Origin: AM-2324 sp042091035
GTDB lineage: Bacteria; Bacteroidota; Bacteroidia; Chitinophagales; Saprospiraceae
Direction: 5' to 3'
Assembly (NCBI GenBank): GCA_042091035.1
Contig: JBELIG010000066.1
Coordinates: 1 to 14,239, forward strand
DNA length: 14,239 bases
Shown: piece after piece, positions 1 to 7,557 of the stretch
Position numbering within the stretch: position 1 is the first letter of the stretch
How the letters are laid out: every line of letters starts with the position of its first letter
The notes under the pieces: model-generated
What the model was told of the DNA's origin: nothing
Databases searched by the model: none
The model's input: only the letters and a program-made list of their open reading frames with translations
Translations under genes and position numbers: made by a program

Positions 1-239
1 TTATAACTGTATGACTTGCTGCTTAGAATTGGAGTATTTCTGCAGTAAGATAAATAAATTATATATTAATTTTCGAATCTTTCTTTATATGGATTGGTTT
101 CATTATAGACCTATCTCAGTTTATAACTAATGCTTGTGGGTATGAAAATTAGTAGGCTTTAGACCAAGTGAATTTCGATTTATTATAAATAGATTTAATC
201 CACACCTTGATTAAGAAATAAACTAGAGATATAATTAAT

Positions 240-389
240 CTATACCTTAGAAGCCGTATTTTCTATTCGAGTTTGTTCGATGTAGTTTTAGGGAGTAAAT
301 TTATCTCGTGGATTTTCATTAAACTCTAAAATATTCTCAAACGAGACATGAAACTCATAATTACGATTATTAATCTTAATGATTTTCAT
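240..389 (-). pseudogene. Possible decayed small gene with an in-frame stop
   Basis: On the minus strand an ATG at 389 opens a 33-residue frame beginning MKIIKINNRNYEFHVSFEN and ending RDKFTP before a TAA at 288-290. Reading on in the same frame past that TAA gives NYIEQTRIENTASKV and then TAG. The residue composition on both sides of the stop looks protein-like, which is why I list it as a possible broken gene. I do not recognise the family. Chance is a real alternative in AT-rich DNA, and no promoter or partner gene supports it. Confidence 0.25.
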
Positions 390-403
390 TACGCCTACTG
401 TTT

Positions 404-459
404 AATGGAGCGACATTCGTTTTATATAGTTCTTTCTCAGGTAACGAATAAACTCCGGA
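404..459 (-). pseudogene. Remnant of a second serine hydrolase copy
   Basis: Bases 404-441 match bases 1587-1624, inside the adjacent serine hydrolase gene, with only 3 mismatches in 38. The minus-strand frame reads VYSLPEKELYKTNVAP, against EPDKELYKTNVAP at residues 126-138 of the intact protein, so the match holds at both nucleotide and residue level. Similarity disappears on both sides, and a stop lies just upstream in this frame (460-462). It is best explained as the surviving scrap of a tandem duplicate or older copy. It covers only part of the NTF2-like domain and cannot be functional. Confidence 0.6.
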
Positions 460-490
460 TCAGTAAAGCTTAGCTATTGGTAAGCAAAGT

Positions 491-2002
491 TTATTCAAGT
501 TGCCTTTTTACAATTTCCTCACCTAATACTCCGAAATACTCTTCTATTATTTTTCTCCAAATCACCATTCCATTCTCTGAATTAGAGCATATAAGCAATC
601 CCTTTTTCGTCTTAGGGAACATAAGCATTATTGTCTTTAAACCATAGTCACCACCACCATGCATTACAGCAAAATCTCCCTTATCATTTAAGTCAAGAAG
701 AAGTTGACAGCCGAGGCCCCAATCAATCCCTGGTTTTTTATTCGAGTATGGATATAAAAATTGTTGGTATAAGGTATCTGATAGTCCAGCACCATTTATA
801 ATATGTGTCATAAATGTCCCATAGTCTTGAACTGTTGTAAGGAGATTTGCGGCAGCATTTACAGTAGTATATTTTTCATAAACAATGGGTCTCCCATGCT
901 CATCATGTTCTGCTGCATAATTTTCTTCCTTTAGACAATTATCCCAGTAAAAATGAGTGTTTTTCATAACAAGTGGATCAAACAACAATTCTTGAGCTAA
1001 ATCTTCCAATCCTTTGCCAAATTTCTCCTCTAGAGATTTCCGAAGGTATTCGAAGCCTTCACCAGAATATTGAAATTTTGTTCCTGGCTCAAATTCAAAA
1101 GTGAGCTCTTGAGATTCTGTTAAATGTCTCCAATTCGAAAAACCTGATCGATGACTTAAAATATGTCTTGTTGTTAGTTTTTCAAGTTCAGGACTATTCA
1201 TTACATCCTTTTCAATATGGTACTTGTAGACAGGATCGTCTAAATCCCAAAGTCCTTTTTCCACTAGTTTTAAGGTTACTAGTGCTGTCACAGGCTTGGT
1301 CAAAGAAGCAACTTTATATACTGTATTATAATCCGCTGGATTTCCCATTGTCTTTTCACCAAATATTCTTACCTGCTTCAGAACTCCGCTGTCAATATAA
1401 CCGATACCAACAGATGGAATTTTATGTTGCCTTAACAGGTCCTCAATATCAGAGTCTGATGTAAACAAGGGGGAAGGAAACTTAGATTCAAATTTATCGC
1501 CATAATGAGGGCCAGGGTTTTGATGATCATAGCTCAACACTCGCTTTAACTTCCATTGATTCTTTTCAATTATCCACAAGCTTGTAAATGGAGCAACATT
1601 CGTTTTATATAGCTCTTTATCAGGCTCTTTAATAAAGAATTCATGAATTCCAGTTTGAATGGCACCATAAAGAACACCTTCATTATGCAGAGGAAATACT
1701 TCTAAAGTGCCACGAACTAATTTCCTGATAGGCTTTCGTTCAGGATTAGAACATAAACTTTCTCTAAATCCCTTTAGGAATAATGGCTTGTCTTGAATTC
1801 CATTTTGATCATGATAAAATTCAAAATTAGCTGATACAATACTATCAACGATTGTTAACCTACACTTGTTGAAACCTTCTTCAAAAAGCAGACTATCTAA
1901 TACTTTTAACTCCGTATACAGAGTGTCCGACTTTTCAAGTTGGCAGAATCCGAATAAAGGAATTAGATTCAATCCTATAATCCAATAAAGTTTGTTTAAC
2001 AT
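491..2002 (-). CDS. Secreted serine hydrolase (beta-lactamase/PBP fold) with N-terminal NTF2-like domain
   Basis: Residues 1-21 form a signal peptide (hydrophobic run ending FGFCQ; no good lipobox), so the protein is probably exported to the periplasm or surface. Residues about 30-160 resemble a SnoaL/DUF4440 (NTF2-like) domain. From about 185 onward there is a class C beta-lactamase-related domain. The nucleophile motif is SLTK (S233, K236). The second motif reads YSG (312-314) where many relatives have YxN, and the third motif is HGG (448-450). Such proteins are usually esterases, D-Ala peptidases or amidases rather than true antibiotic resistance enzymes, and the substrate cannot be told here. 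ATG start at 2002, about 45 bases below a plausible promoter. It appears to be transcribed alone. A fragment of a related copy lies just downstream at 404-459. Confidence 0.85.
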   Translation of the reverse strand: MLNKLYWIIGLNLIPLFGFCQLEKSDTLYTELKVLDSLLFEEGFNKCRLTIVDSIVSANFEFYHDQNGIQDKPLFLKGFRESLCSNPERKPIRKLVRGTLEVFPLHNEGVLYGAIQTGIHEFFIKEPDKELYKTNVAPFTSLWIIEKNQWKLKRVLSYDHQNPGPHYGDKFESKFPSPLFTSDSDIEDLLRQHKIPSVGIGYIDSGVLKQVRIFGEKTMGNPADYNTVYKVASLTKPVTALVTLKLVEKGLWDLDDPVYKYHIEKDVMNSPELEKLTTRHILSHRSGFSNWRHLTESQELTFEFEPGTKFQYSGEGFEYLRKSLEEKFGKGLEDLAQELLFDPLVMKNTHFYWDNCLKEENYAAEHDEHGRPIVYEKYTTVNAAANLLTTVQDYGTFMTHIINGAGLSDTLYQQFLYPYSNKKPGIDWGLGCQLLLDLNDKGDFAVMHGGGDYGLKTIMLMFPKTKKGLLICSNSENGMVIWRKIIEEYFGVLGEEIVKRQLE

Positions 2003-2046
2003 GTATGTTATTTTTCTTAATATAACGGTTGGCAGTATAGTGTCTC

Positions 2047-2077
2047 AATAGATAGTTTAAGCTCTAAATGTTGCAAA
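2047..2077 (-). promoter_or_regulatory. Putative Bacteroidota-type promoter of the serine hydrolase
   Basis: On the minus strand a TTTG (2074-2077) is followed after 19 bases by TATCTATT (2047-2054). This resembles the phylum's -33 TTTG and -7 TAnnTTTG elements at the expected spacing. The -7 box is imperfect. It would give a leader of roughly 40 bases before the ATG at 2002. Confidence 0.4.
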
Positions 2078-2224
2078 CAAATCATTTACACGCACTTTTT
2101 GCCTTCACCTGAGCAGTAGATAAATAATTTCAAACCGAACATGTCTTTGAATATTCACTATCAGATATGCACCAGAATTTTTCGCTATTTATAGTAATCA
2201 AGCAATTAATTTAACCACTAAAAG

Positions 2225-2245
2225 TTGCAGTTTTTCATGCTGCAA
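2225..2245 (-). terminator. Weak hairpin after the SulP gene
   Basis: TTGCAG (2225-2230) and CTGCAA (2240-2245) form a 6-bp stem with a 9-base loop, starting 12 bases beyond the SulP stop codon. On the minus strand it is followed by CTTTTAG, a short U-rich tail. The stem is short, so this is only a possible terminator. Confidence 0.3.
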
Positions 2246-2257
2246 TACTCTTGCACA

Positions 2258-4324
2258 TTAATCTATCACATCCAATAGCTTAGCTAATTCTCTTCCATAA
2301 TCAATAAACTCAACAGTTTCATCTGTCCGAGCCAATTTAATCTTATCAAAAATGATCAGTGCCTCACCATTACTTTCTAAATGATAAATCTGGTGATTTT
2401 CGAAAAAACGAATGACTTTATCTGTAAAAAATGCTCGAATTTCAGCTTCCTTATTTCCAGTAATCAGAAATTTCTTTGAAAAATTTGGATACATATCAAA
2501 ATCAATGTCTTTATATCCAGTATAGGCCATTACACGATCAAATATTTTTTCAAATACCCCTTCTTTTTCCATTGTGAAGACAGGTATTTTCTTATTCAAC
2601 TTTAATACTATCAAGGTCGTATTAAAGGTCTCAGCCGTAAAAGCTCCGCCCTCACTGAAATCTACATCAGCAATCTCCCAAGAAACATCAAGATCTTCAA
2701 ATTGCCCTTTTAGACAATTTGATTTGCGCTCGATAGGTCTAATTTCAAAAAAGTGAAACTTCTTTAAATAGGTTGTATTCCAATCTATTTGACTGTTGTA
2801 TTGATAACCATTTTCATTCGCCAAGTTTTGCAAGCGAACTTGTCTTGCTGACAATTTTACTACTTGATTATTTGGTGCAATTTTTAAAGCTTTATTATAG
2901 GTTGATGAAGAAACATGAGACTCTAGACCTACAATCAGGACCTTACCGCCCGTGTTGTTCTGTGCCTTCAAATAATCTACTATATAATCCATATACGTAA
3001 TACCTACCAGACGTGTTTCTGATAAATCAATATTGACATTTACTCCAGGAGGAATCTGGGCTATCATTTTATCAATCTTCAAGATGCCTAGAAAGTTTGC
3101 AATCCCCTTAACCTTTATATCGTAGCTACCATCTGAATTCACAAGCAAATCTGAACCCGAACGATATACCATTTTAAAGAATTGAGGTATGGATACCTTT
3201 GCCAATAGAATATGACTGACCATCACTAATAATAATCCGCCAAGCAATCCAATCAATAGATTGGTGTAAAGCGTTAAAACCATGGTGCCCACAAAAAATA
3301 CTAATTGCTCGATTCCTTGATTATAGATTTGCTTAAAGACAGCTGGCGAAGCCAACTTAAATCCAGTATAAACAAGTAAAATTGCAAAAGCACAGAGCGG
3401 TACCTGTCTCATTATCGGGCTCAAAACCACGATAAATACTAACAATAAAAGCCCTTGATACATATTAGACCACTTTGTCTTCGCACCATTATGAATATTG
3501 ACCGTACTTCTGATAATCACAGCAATAATTGGCAGACCTCCAATTAGGCCAGCTACCATCGTACTCAATCCAATACCTGTCAAATCTTTATTTAAATCCG
3601 TCTTTCTCTTATAGGGGTCAATNNNNNNNNNNNNNNNNNNNNNNNNNNNNNNNNNNNNNNNNNNNNNNNNNNNNNNNNNNNNNNNNNNNNNNNNNNNNNN
3701 NNNNNNNNNNNNNNNNNNNNNNAAAATATGGAAAAATCGATTAGTAATTTTAGAATGAAACAACAATAAAAGTAAGCCAGCTACGGCAATTATCACTACA
3801 AAAGGATTCGCTTGGGGTAGGAATAGAACCGCATCAACAAGGTTTTGTATAATGCTCGGACTATCGGAATGCGTACCTAAGGCAACATGGATTTGTTTAG
3901 CAAATATTATAATTCCTATGGCTGCCAATATACCGTGAATCACGGAAGAATGAAATATATCTGCTAATCGGCCTAATTTCAATAATCCCAACACTACTTG
4001 AATTGCACCCGAGACAACTACTGCTGCTAACACATAATTGAAGGCTTGACCGGAACCATCATCCATCAATGCAATTCCCAAAAGTATGACAGCTATAACC
4101 CCCTTAGCAGGGCCGTTTACTGAGATATGACCGCCACGATAAAGCGTTGTTACGACACCACCAACAATTGCCGAAAAAATGCCTGACATCGCGGGTGCAC
4201 CCGCAGCCAAAGCAATACCCAATGAAAGAGGTAAAGCAATAAGTGAAACACTCACCGCAGCGATTAAGTCACTTTGCCAATTTTCAATTAATCCCTTAAA
4301 ACCTTTCTTTGGTGTACTTTCCAT
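2258..4324 (-). CDS. SulP-family anion transporter with STAS and extra C-terminal domain (interrupted by assembly gap)
   Basis: This is an inner-membrane SulP/SLC26-type transporter, predicted to carry sulfate, bicarbonate or another small anion. The opening is typical of the family: VSLIALPLSLGIALAAGAP (26-44), then NGPAKG (70-75) in a conserved glycine-rich stretch. Membrane segments run to about residue 375. Residues about 400-505 form a STAS domain, and about 515-688 form an additional cytosolic module not present in the basic SulP layout. Residues 201-234 are unread. In relatives I remember, the stretch between FFHI and IDPYKRKTDL is far longer than 34 residues, so the true protein is probably closer to 740-760 residues than the apparent 688. 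No carbonic anhydrase gene lies beside it, so the substrate stays open. ATG start at 4324, no overlap with neighbours. Confidence 0.88.
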   Translation of the reverse strand: MESTPKKGFKGLIENWQSDLIAAVSVSLIALPLSLGIALAAGAPAMSGIFSAIVGGVVTTLYRGGHISVNGPAKGVIAVILLGIALMDDGSGQAFNYVLAAVVVSGAIQVVLGLLKLGRLADIFHSSVIHGILAAIGIIIFAKQIHVALGTHSDSPSIIQNLVDAVLFLPQANPFVVIIAVAGLLLLLFHSKITNRFFHIXXXXXXXXXXXXXXXXXXXXXXXXXXXXXXXXXXIDPYKRKTDLNKDLTGIGLSTMVAGLIGGLPIIAVIIRSTVNIHNGAKTKWSNMYQGLLLLVFIVVLSPIMRQVPLCAFAILLVYTGFKLASPAVFKQIYNQGIEQLVFFVGTMVLTLYTNLLIGLLGGLLLVMVSHILLAKVSIPQFFKMVYRSGSDLLVNSDGSYDIKVKGIANFLGILKIDKMIAQIPPGVNVNIDLSETRLVGITYMDYIVDYLKAQNNTGGKVLIVGLESHVSSSTYNKALKIAPNNQVVKLSARQVRLQNLANENGYQYNSQIDWNTTYLKKFHFFEIRPIERKSNCLKGQFEDLDVSWEIADVDFSEGGAFTAETFNTTLIVLKLNKKIPVFTMEKEGVFEKIFDRVMAYTGYKDIDFDMYPNFSKKFLITGNKEAEIRAFFTDKVIRFFENHQIYHLESNGEALIIFDKIKLARTDETVEFIDYGRELAKLLDVID
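3623..3722. other. Assembly gap of 100 Ns
   Basis: Exactly 100 undetermined bases lie inside the SulP gene. This is the usual placeholder length for a scaffold join of unknown size, so distances and reading frame across it should not be trusted. Flanking protein sequence on both sides belongs to the same transporter, so the join itself looks right. Confidence 0.97.
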
Positions 4325-4762
4325 AAATTACTTATCTGTGTTTACACAATATTTTTATTTGGTTCAAATATTATCATTGGAAAGTGATTTATTTCTGCTG
4401 AATTCCCTTTCTCTCCTATCCTAACACCTAACACTTTTGAATGATACTCTATTCGAACCAACTGATTTTTAGTTAGTTCTTAGTGATTCTGAGTTAATCT
4501 TTAAATTTTCATTTGGATAAATACACATAACCATACTTCAAAATAAGAAATCCATTCAATAAAATTGTCAGAAGTCTTTTAGTTATTGCACTTCCATCTT
4601 AATCCAGAATCAACACCATCAAAACCATTATCAAATCCATTGACATGATTTTTCCAATTTCCTGACATTTTAATAATGAAACATCTTTAGTTCTTCTAAG
4701 TTTTTTTGAAGCTTACCATTTGGAATATGAAATCATATCAGCCTTTGCTTTTCATTTCTCAT
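4325..4762. other. Intergenic region with one tiny open frame
   Basis: 438 bases without a convincing gene. The minus strand holds a 29-residue ATG frame at 4579-4668 that reads MSGNWKNHVNGFDNGFDGVD and then nine more residues, with a repeated G-F-D pattern. It has no recognisable family, so I do not call it a gene. No exact TAnnTTTG box was found upstream of the SulP start. A 14-base palindrome (ATATGA-TT-TCATAT on the minus strand) near 4726-4739 is too tight to act as a terminator. Confidence 0.5.
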
Positions 4763-5527
4763 TTACCTTTTAAATCCTCCTTCTGAATGAATTATTTGTC
4801 CAGTAAGCCATTCAGCATCTTCGCTTACTAAAAAGCCAATCAGTTTCGCTGTATCTTTCGGTTTACCAATTCTTTTCATAGGAAATTGGCTTAGCAGAAT
4901 ATTTTTCAATTCTGTGTCCATCCAACCAGTGTCATTTGGCCCAGGGTTTACAGCATTAATTGTAATTCCTCTTGAAGCTATCTCTTGAGATAAGGTAATA
5001 GTCAGTGTTTCGATGGCTCCCTTTGTAATCGCATAAGCTATTTCATTTGGCATTTGACCCAAAGACTGACCTGATGACAGATTTACAATCCTACCATTTC
5101 TATTGAATTGAAATTGCTTGATGAATGCTAGAGACAATAAAGTTGCTGCTTTTAAATTGATTGCATAGTGCTTATCCAATTCTGATTCAGTCAAATTATC
5201 AATTGTTGTTTCGGTGCTGTATGTGGCATTATTTATAAGAACCAATGGATTACCAAGTTTTTCCTTCACCCTACTCAATAAAAGCTCGACTGCGTTATCA
5301 CTTGACAGATCTAATTCCATTTTATCACTTCTAACTCCAAAGTCTAAAATCTCTTTTAAAATGGTCTCTGGTTCATCATCTTTCACACTCCATGGCATTT
5401 TTTTATCATAGGGCAACCAATACGTAAAAAAAACATCAAATCCCTTACTAGCCAATTCACAGCAGATTGCTCGGCCAATTCCTTTCAATCGACTAACCCC
5501 TGTCACTATCGCAATTCTATTATTCAA
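4763..5527 (-). CDS. Short-chain dehydrogenase/reductase (FabG-like SDR)
   Basis: A classical SDR of 254 residues that uses NAD(P)H to reduce a carbonyl or oxidise an alcohol; the substrate is unknown. The cofactor loop is TGVSRLKGIG (9-18), two residues longer than the usual TGxxxGIG. NNAT (99-102), N124, S151/S152, Y165 and K169 supply the structural and catalytic set (Asn-Ser-Tyr-Lys). PGPNDTGW (195-202) follows beta-strand 6 as in FabG-type enzymes. The TYWLPYDKKMPW stretch (35-46) recalls a subgroup usually annotated as 3-oxoacyl-ACP reductase. The start is TTG at 5527: the upstream frame reaches a stop with no ATG or GTG, and the glycine loop sits at the right distance from this start. 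It probably forms its own transcription unit. Confidence 0.85.
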   Translation of the reverse strand: MNNRIAIVTGVSRLKGIGRAICCELASKGFDVFFTYWLPYDKKMPWSVKDDEPETILKEILDFGVRSDKMELDLSSDNAVELLLSRVKEKLGNPLVLINNATYSTETTIDNLTESELDKHYAINLKAATLLSLAFIKQFQFNRNGRIVNLSSGQSLGQMPNEIAYAITKGAIETLTITLSQEIASRGITINAVNPGPNDTGWMDTELKNILLSQFPMKRIGKPKDTAKLIGFLVSEDAEWLTGQIIHSEGGFKR

Positions 5528-5581
5528 TATTATTATGTTTTTTTTGATAAAAGTAAAGATCTACTGCATGAACGTTTAGGC

Positions 5582-5615
5582 TCCAGCGGGATTAGCTATG
5601 CACATTATCCAGCGG
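5582..5615. repeat. Short GC-rich direct repeat TCCAGCGG
   Basis: The 8-mer TCCAGCGG occurs at 5582-5589 and again at 5608-5615, in a GC-rich patch within otherwise AT-rich spacer, directly downstream of the membrane protein stop codon. It may be part of an interspersed repeat of the kind common between Bacteroidota genes, but only this one instance is visible. Confidence 0.3.
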
Positions 5616-5621
5616 TGTTTT

Positions 5622-6191
5622 TTATTCTTGCCTCTCTGCTAGTCTATTTAAGATAGGTGTAACAATCGTTCCTAAGACATCAAGTATTGAGAAAACCCCC
5701 AACAGCCTGAAGTAGAATTCTGATTCATCAAATTCAGTCAATGTAGACTTGATAAGCATTAGTGCAACAAAGGCAATGAAAACAATTGTACCGATCAATG
5801 AATATTTAATATTATCCGTGTTGTATCTAATTTGAAGTAATAATGATGCATGCGCAATAGCGGTAGACAGAATAATAGAAATCAACACTGCTTTCCATAT
5901 ATCGTCCAATTCAAAGAGCACCCAAATTGTGCAAATTGTTATCAAAAATCCAATTACAGAGATAAGCATTCCAGTAATGGAAAAAGCTTTTAAGCCACTC
6001 CGGTTTTGAATTATAGCACTACAAAATCCTGTTAGACTGAATCCACCAATAGTTAATGTAGTCAATAGTAATCGAACCTCCGTTTCTCCAAAGTCACCAA
6101 CAAGAAAAATCAATATTCCAATTAATGCACTTACAGAAAGCGCAATTATCAAGGTCTTCAGAAAGTACTTTTTAAAGTCAATATTGTTCAT
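5622..6191 (-). CDS. Integral membrane protein of unknown function
   Basis: A 189-residue protein with about six hydrophobic helices (roughly 14-34, 42-62, 70-92, 100-118, 130-148, 163-180), short loops and no exported domain. I do not recognise a family motif. The stretch SLTGFCSAIIQNR (52-64) may be a useful signature for a homology search. ATG start at 6191. It lies 88 bases downstream of the YdjM-like gene on the same strand, so the two could be co-transcribed. No promoter match was found in front of it. Confidence 0.7.
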   Translation of the reverse strand: MNNIDFKKYFLKTLIIALSVSALIGILIFLVGDFGETEVRLLLTTLTIGGFSLTGFCSAIIQNRSGLKAFSITGMLISVIGFLITICTIWVLFELDDIWKAVLISIILSTAIAHASLLLQIRYNTDNIKYSLIGTIVFIAFVALMLIKSTLTEFDESEFYFRLLGVFSILDVLGTIVTPILNRLAERQE

Positions 6192-6279
6192 TTATTTTAG
6201 TTTTGATTACCGCCAATTTTTGGTAATACTTAGTATTCCAAAAGGCATTGCGGATAGGGCTTGTTGTATTTAGTTTTAA

Positions 6280-7080
6280 TTAAAAATTCAATGGAATTTT
6301 ATTATCAACTGCTGTCATAAATTTGAACAGTTTCTCGCCTAAAATTTCCTTTTGTACTTGTTTAGATTGCGCTTCAAGTTCGCTGTAATTTACAGTAGGA
6401 CCACTATATGAGAAGTCAACTGTCCTAGTGTTTATTTGCACAAGAAACAATATCAGACCAATACAGAATACAGATAGACTGGACCTAACTTTGAATTTAT
6501 AAAATCGTAGTGGTATCAGGTTAACCATCAGGTTTGATATAATAACAGAACCTATTATTAAGACCAAGTCATAGTTATTCCACCACCAAATATGCCCAAA
6601 GCCTCCAATATAACTTGAACTTGGAAAAAATAAATTCACACCACCCCAAACACTTGCAGGTGTTGGCATATCTTCAAGTAGATGAAAGAGGAATCCAAAA
6701 AAGAATGCTAATGTCAAGAATCTATTTTCTTTAAATCGATTTAGTGCATCGAAACCCTTATACTTTCTATTAAATAGACCTCTGATAGAAGTAGCTAAAA
6801 GAATAAAAATTATTGGGGCGATCAATGAATGAAAAGCGGCATGATGGGAATACCAAAATTTTCCAGAATAGATTTCTCTTCCTGAATGACTTAAGCTAAG
6901 AAAAGAACCAATGGTTGCATCGAATCTGGACCAAAGAGAAATTGCATCAAAGTCTGGTAATGCTCCACCAAGTCCTCCCGCAAGGATAATCAAACCCTTA
7001 CTTTTCCATGAACGATTTGAAATAGTAGCAGCTACCGTTCCTACGGCAATTCCTGTTAATGTATGAGAGATTATATCCAT
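6280..7080 (-). CDS. YdjM-type membrane-bound metal-dependent hydrolase
   Basis: A 266-residue member of the YdjM/YbcI family (membrane-bound metal-dependent hydrolases). The expected polar residues all sit near membrane segments: H6 in MDIISHTLTG, PDFD (42-45), HHAAFHS (79-85) and HLLED (133-137). In homologues such H and D residues are thought to bind metal. The middle carries several transmembrane helices, and the C-terminal 45 residues are hydrophilic. The biological substrate of the family is not established. ATG start at 7080. The gene starts 31 bases below a long palindrome at 7111-7154, which separates it from the upstream gene. Confidence 0.8.
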   Translation of the reverse strand: MDIISHTLTGIAVGTVAATISNRSWKSKGLIILAGGLGGALPDFDAISLWSRFDATIGSFLSLSHSGREIYSGKFWYSHHAAFHSLIAPIIFILLATSIRGLFNRKYKGFDALNRFKENRFLTLAFFFGFLFHLLEDMPTPASVWGGVNLFFPSSSYIGGFGHIWWWNNYDLVLIIGSVIISNLMVNLIPLRFYKFKVRSSLSVFCIGLILFLVQINTRTVDFSYSGPTVNYSELEAQSKQVQKEILGEKLFKFMTAVDNKIPLNF

Positions 7081-7110
7081 CTTATTAATTAGACAGGGTT
7101 TTATATAAGC

Positions 7111-7154
7111 TTTTAGTGTATTGAAAATTTGAAAGGATTTTCAACACACTAAAA
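7111..7154. repeat. Near-perfect palindrome, 18-bp arms, 8-base loop
   Basis: Bases 7111-7128 (TTTTAGTGTATTGAAAAT) pair with 7137-7154 (ATTTTCAACACACTAAAA) over 18 bp with a single G-U position; the loop is TTGAAAGG. It lies between two minus-strand genes. A normal intrinsic terminator has a U-run after the stem. Here both strands have A residues at the 3' base of the stem, so it would stop transcription poorly. It may be a mobile palindromic repeat, an mRNA-end stabiliser or a protein-binding site. Confidence 0.7.
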
Positions 7155-7227
7155 ATAGAATAAATACATGGAATTTTCTTGAGAGATTAGATCCAATAAA
7201 GCATATCCATTGTCAGACAAACATACT

Positions 7228-7515
7228 TCATGTGTCATAGTCCATGATTATTCGCGTATTCCAATCTTTTTCACTGCCATCCAACGATATCCCAACAAAT
7301 ACAACATCCTCAACATACGCACATAAATCTAAAATAGTATAACAGCCAAGCATAATATCCGTCAACCAATAGGCATCCAAATAATACATATTCTTGTATG
7401 CTTCATCGACATTATAATCTCTGGGAAAAGTGATTTTCAAGACGTATTCAGCTCTATCTTTTGAAGATGATTTATGAGTAATAGTCTCATACCCTAAGCC
7501 AAATTCTTGATCCAA
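7228..7515 (-). CDS. Small hypothetical protein, start uncertain
   Basis: A 95-residue soluble, acidic-to-neutral protein that I do not recognise. It has an aromatic-rich middle (YYLDAYWLTDIMLGCYTILD, residues 44-63) and no signal peptide or membrane helix. The only usable start codon seen is TTG at 7515. The frame stays open upstream to the TAG of the DUF2200 gene at 7558-7560 and is in phase with it. The gene follows DUF2200 by 42 bases on the same strand and is probably co-transcribed. The palindrome at 7111-7154 lies downstream. Alternative: the true start may be an unusual codon further upstream. Confidence 0.5.
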   Translation of the reverse strand: MDQEFGLGYETITHKSSSKDRAEYVLKITFPRDYNVDEAYKNMYYLDAYWLTDIMLGCYTILDLCAYVEDVVFVGISLDGSEKDWNTRIIMDYDT

Positions 7516-7557
7516 AACGCATAAGAATTCAGATAAAAGAATTGATAAAGCTATTTT

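Larger units (their letters stand above)
1..490. other. Gene-free flank with decayed coding pieces
   Basis: This is an AT-rich stretch with no intact gene on either strand. Two degraded pieces on the minus strand are listed separately: a short open frame with an internal stop (240-389) and a fragment resembling part of the neighbouring serine hydrolase gene (404-459). I see no RNA gene, CRISPR array or insertion sequence end in it. The stretch reads as a site of gene loss. Confidence 0.6.

Noticed and set aside
1168..1464. 98-codon plus-strand frame inside the serine hydrolase gene
   Set aside because: Antisense shadow of a well-supported gene, with no domain of its own.
4579..4668. 29-codon frame with repeated G-F-D residues
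   Set aside because: Too short, with no promoter or relative known; kept only as a note in the spacer entry.
6206..6227. Hairpin ATTACC...GGTAAT upstream of the six-helix membrane protein
   Set aside because: Only 6 bp of stem, no U-run, and no riboswitch-like conserved core.
6225..6237. Palindrome AATACTTAGTATT, also present at 11311-11323
   Set aside because: The second copy lies inside the cytochrome coding sequence, and AT-only-like palindromes of this kind arise easily by chance.
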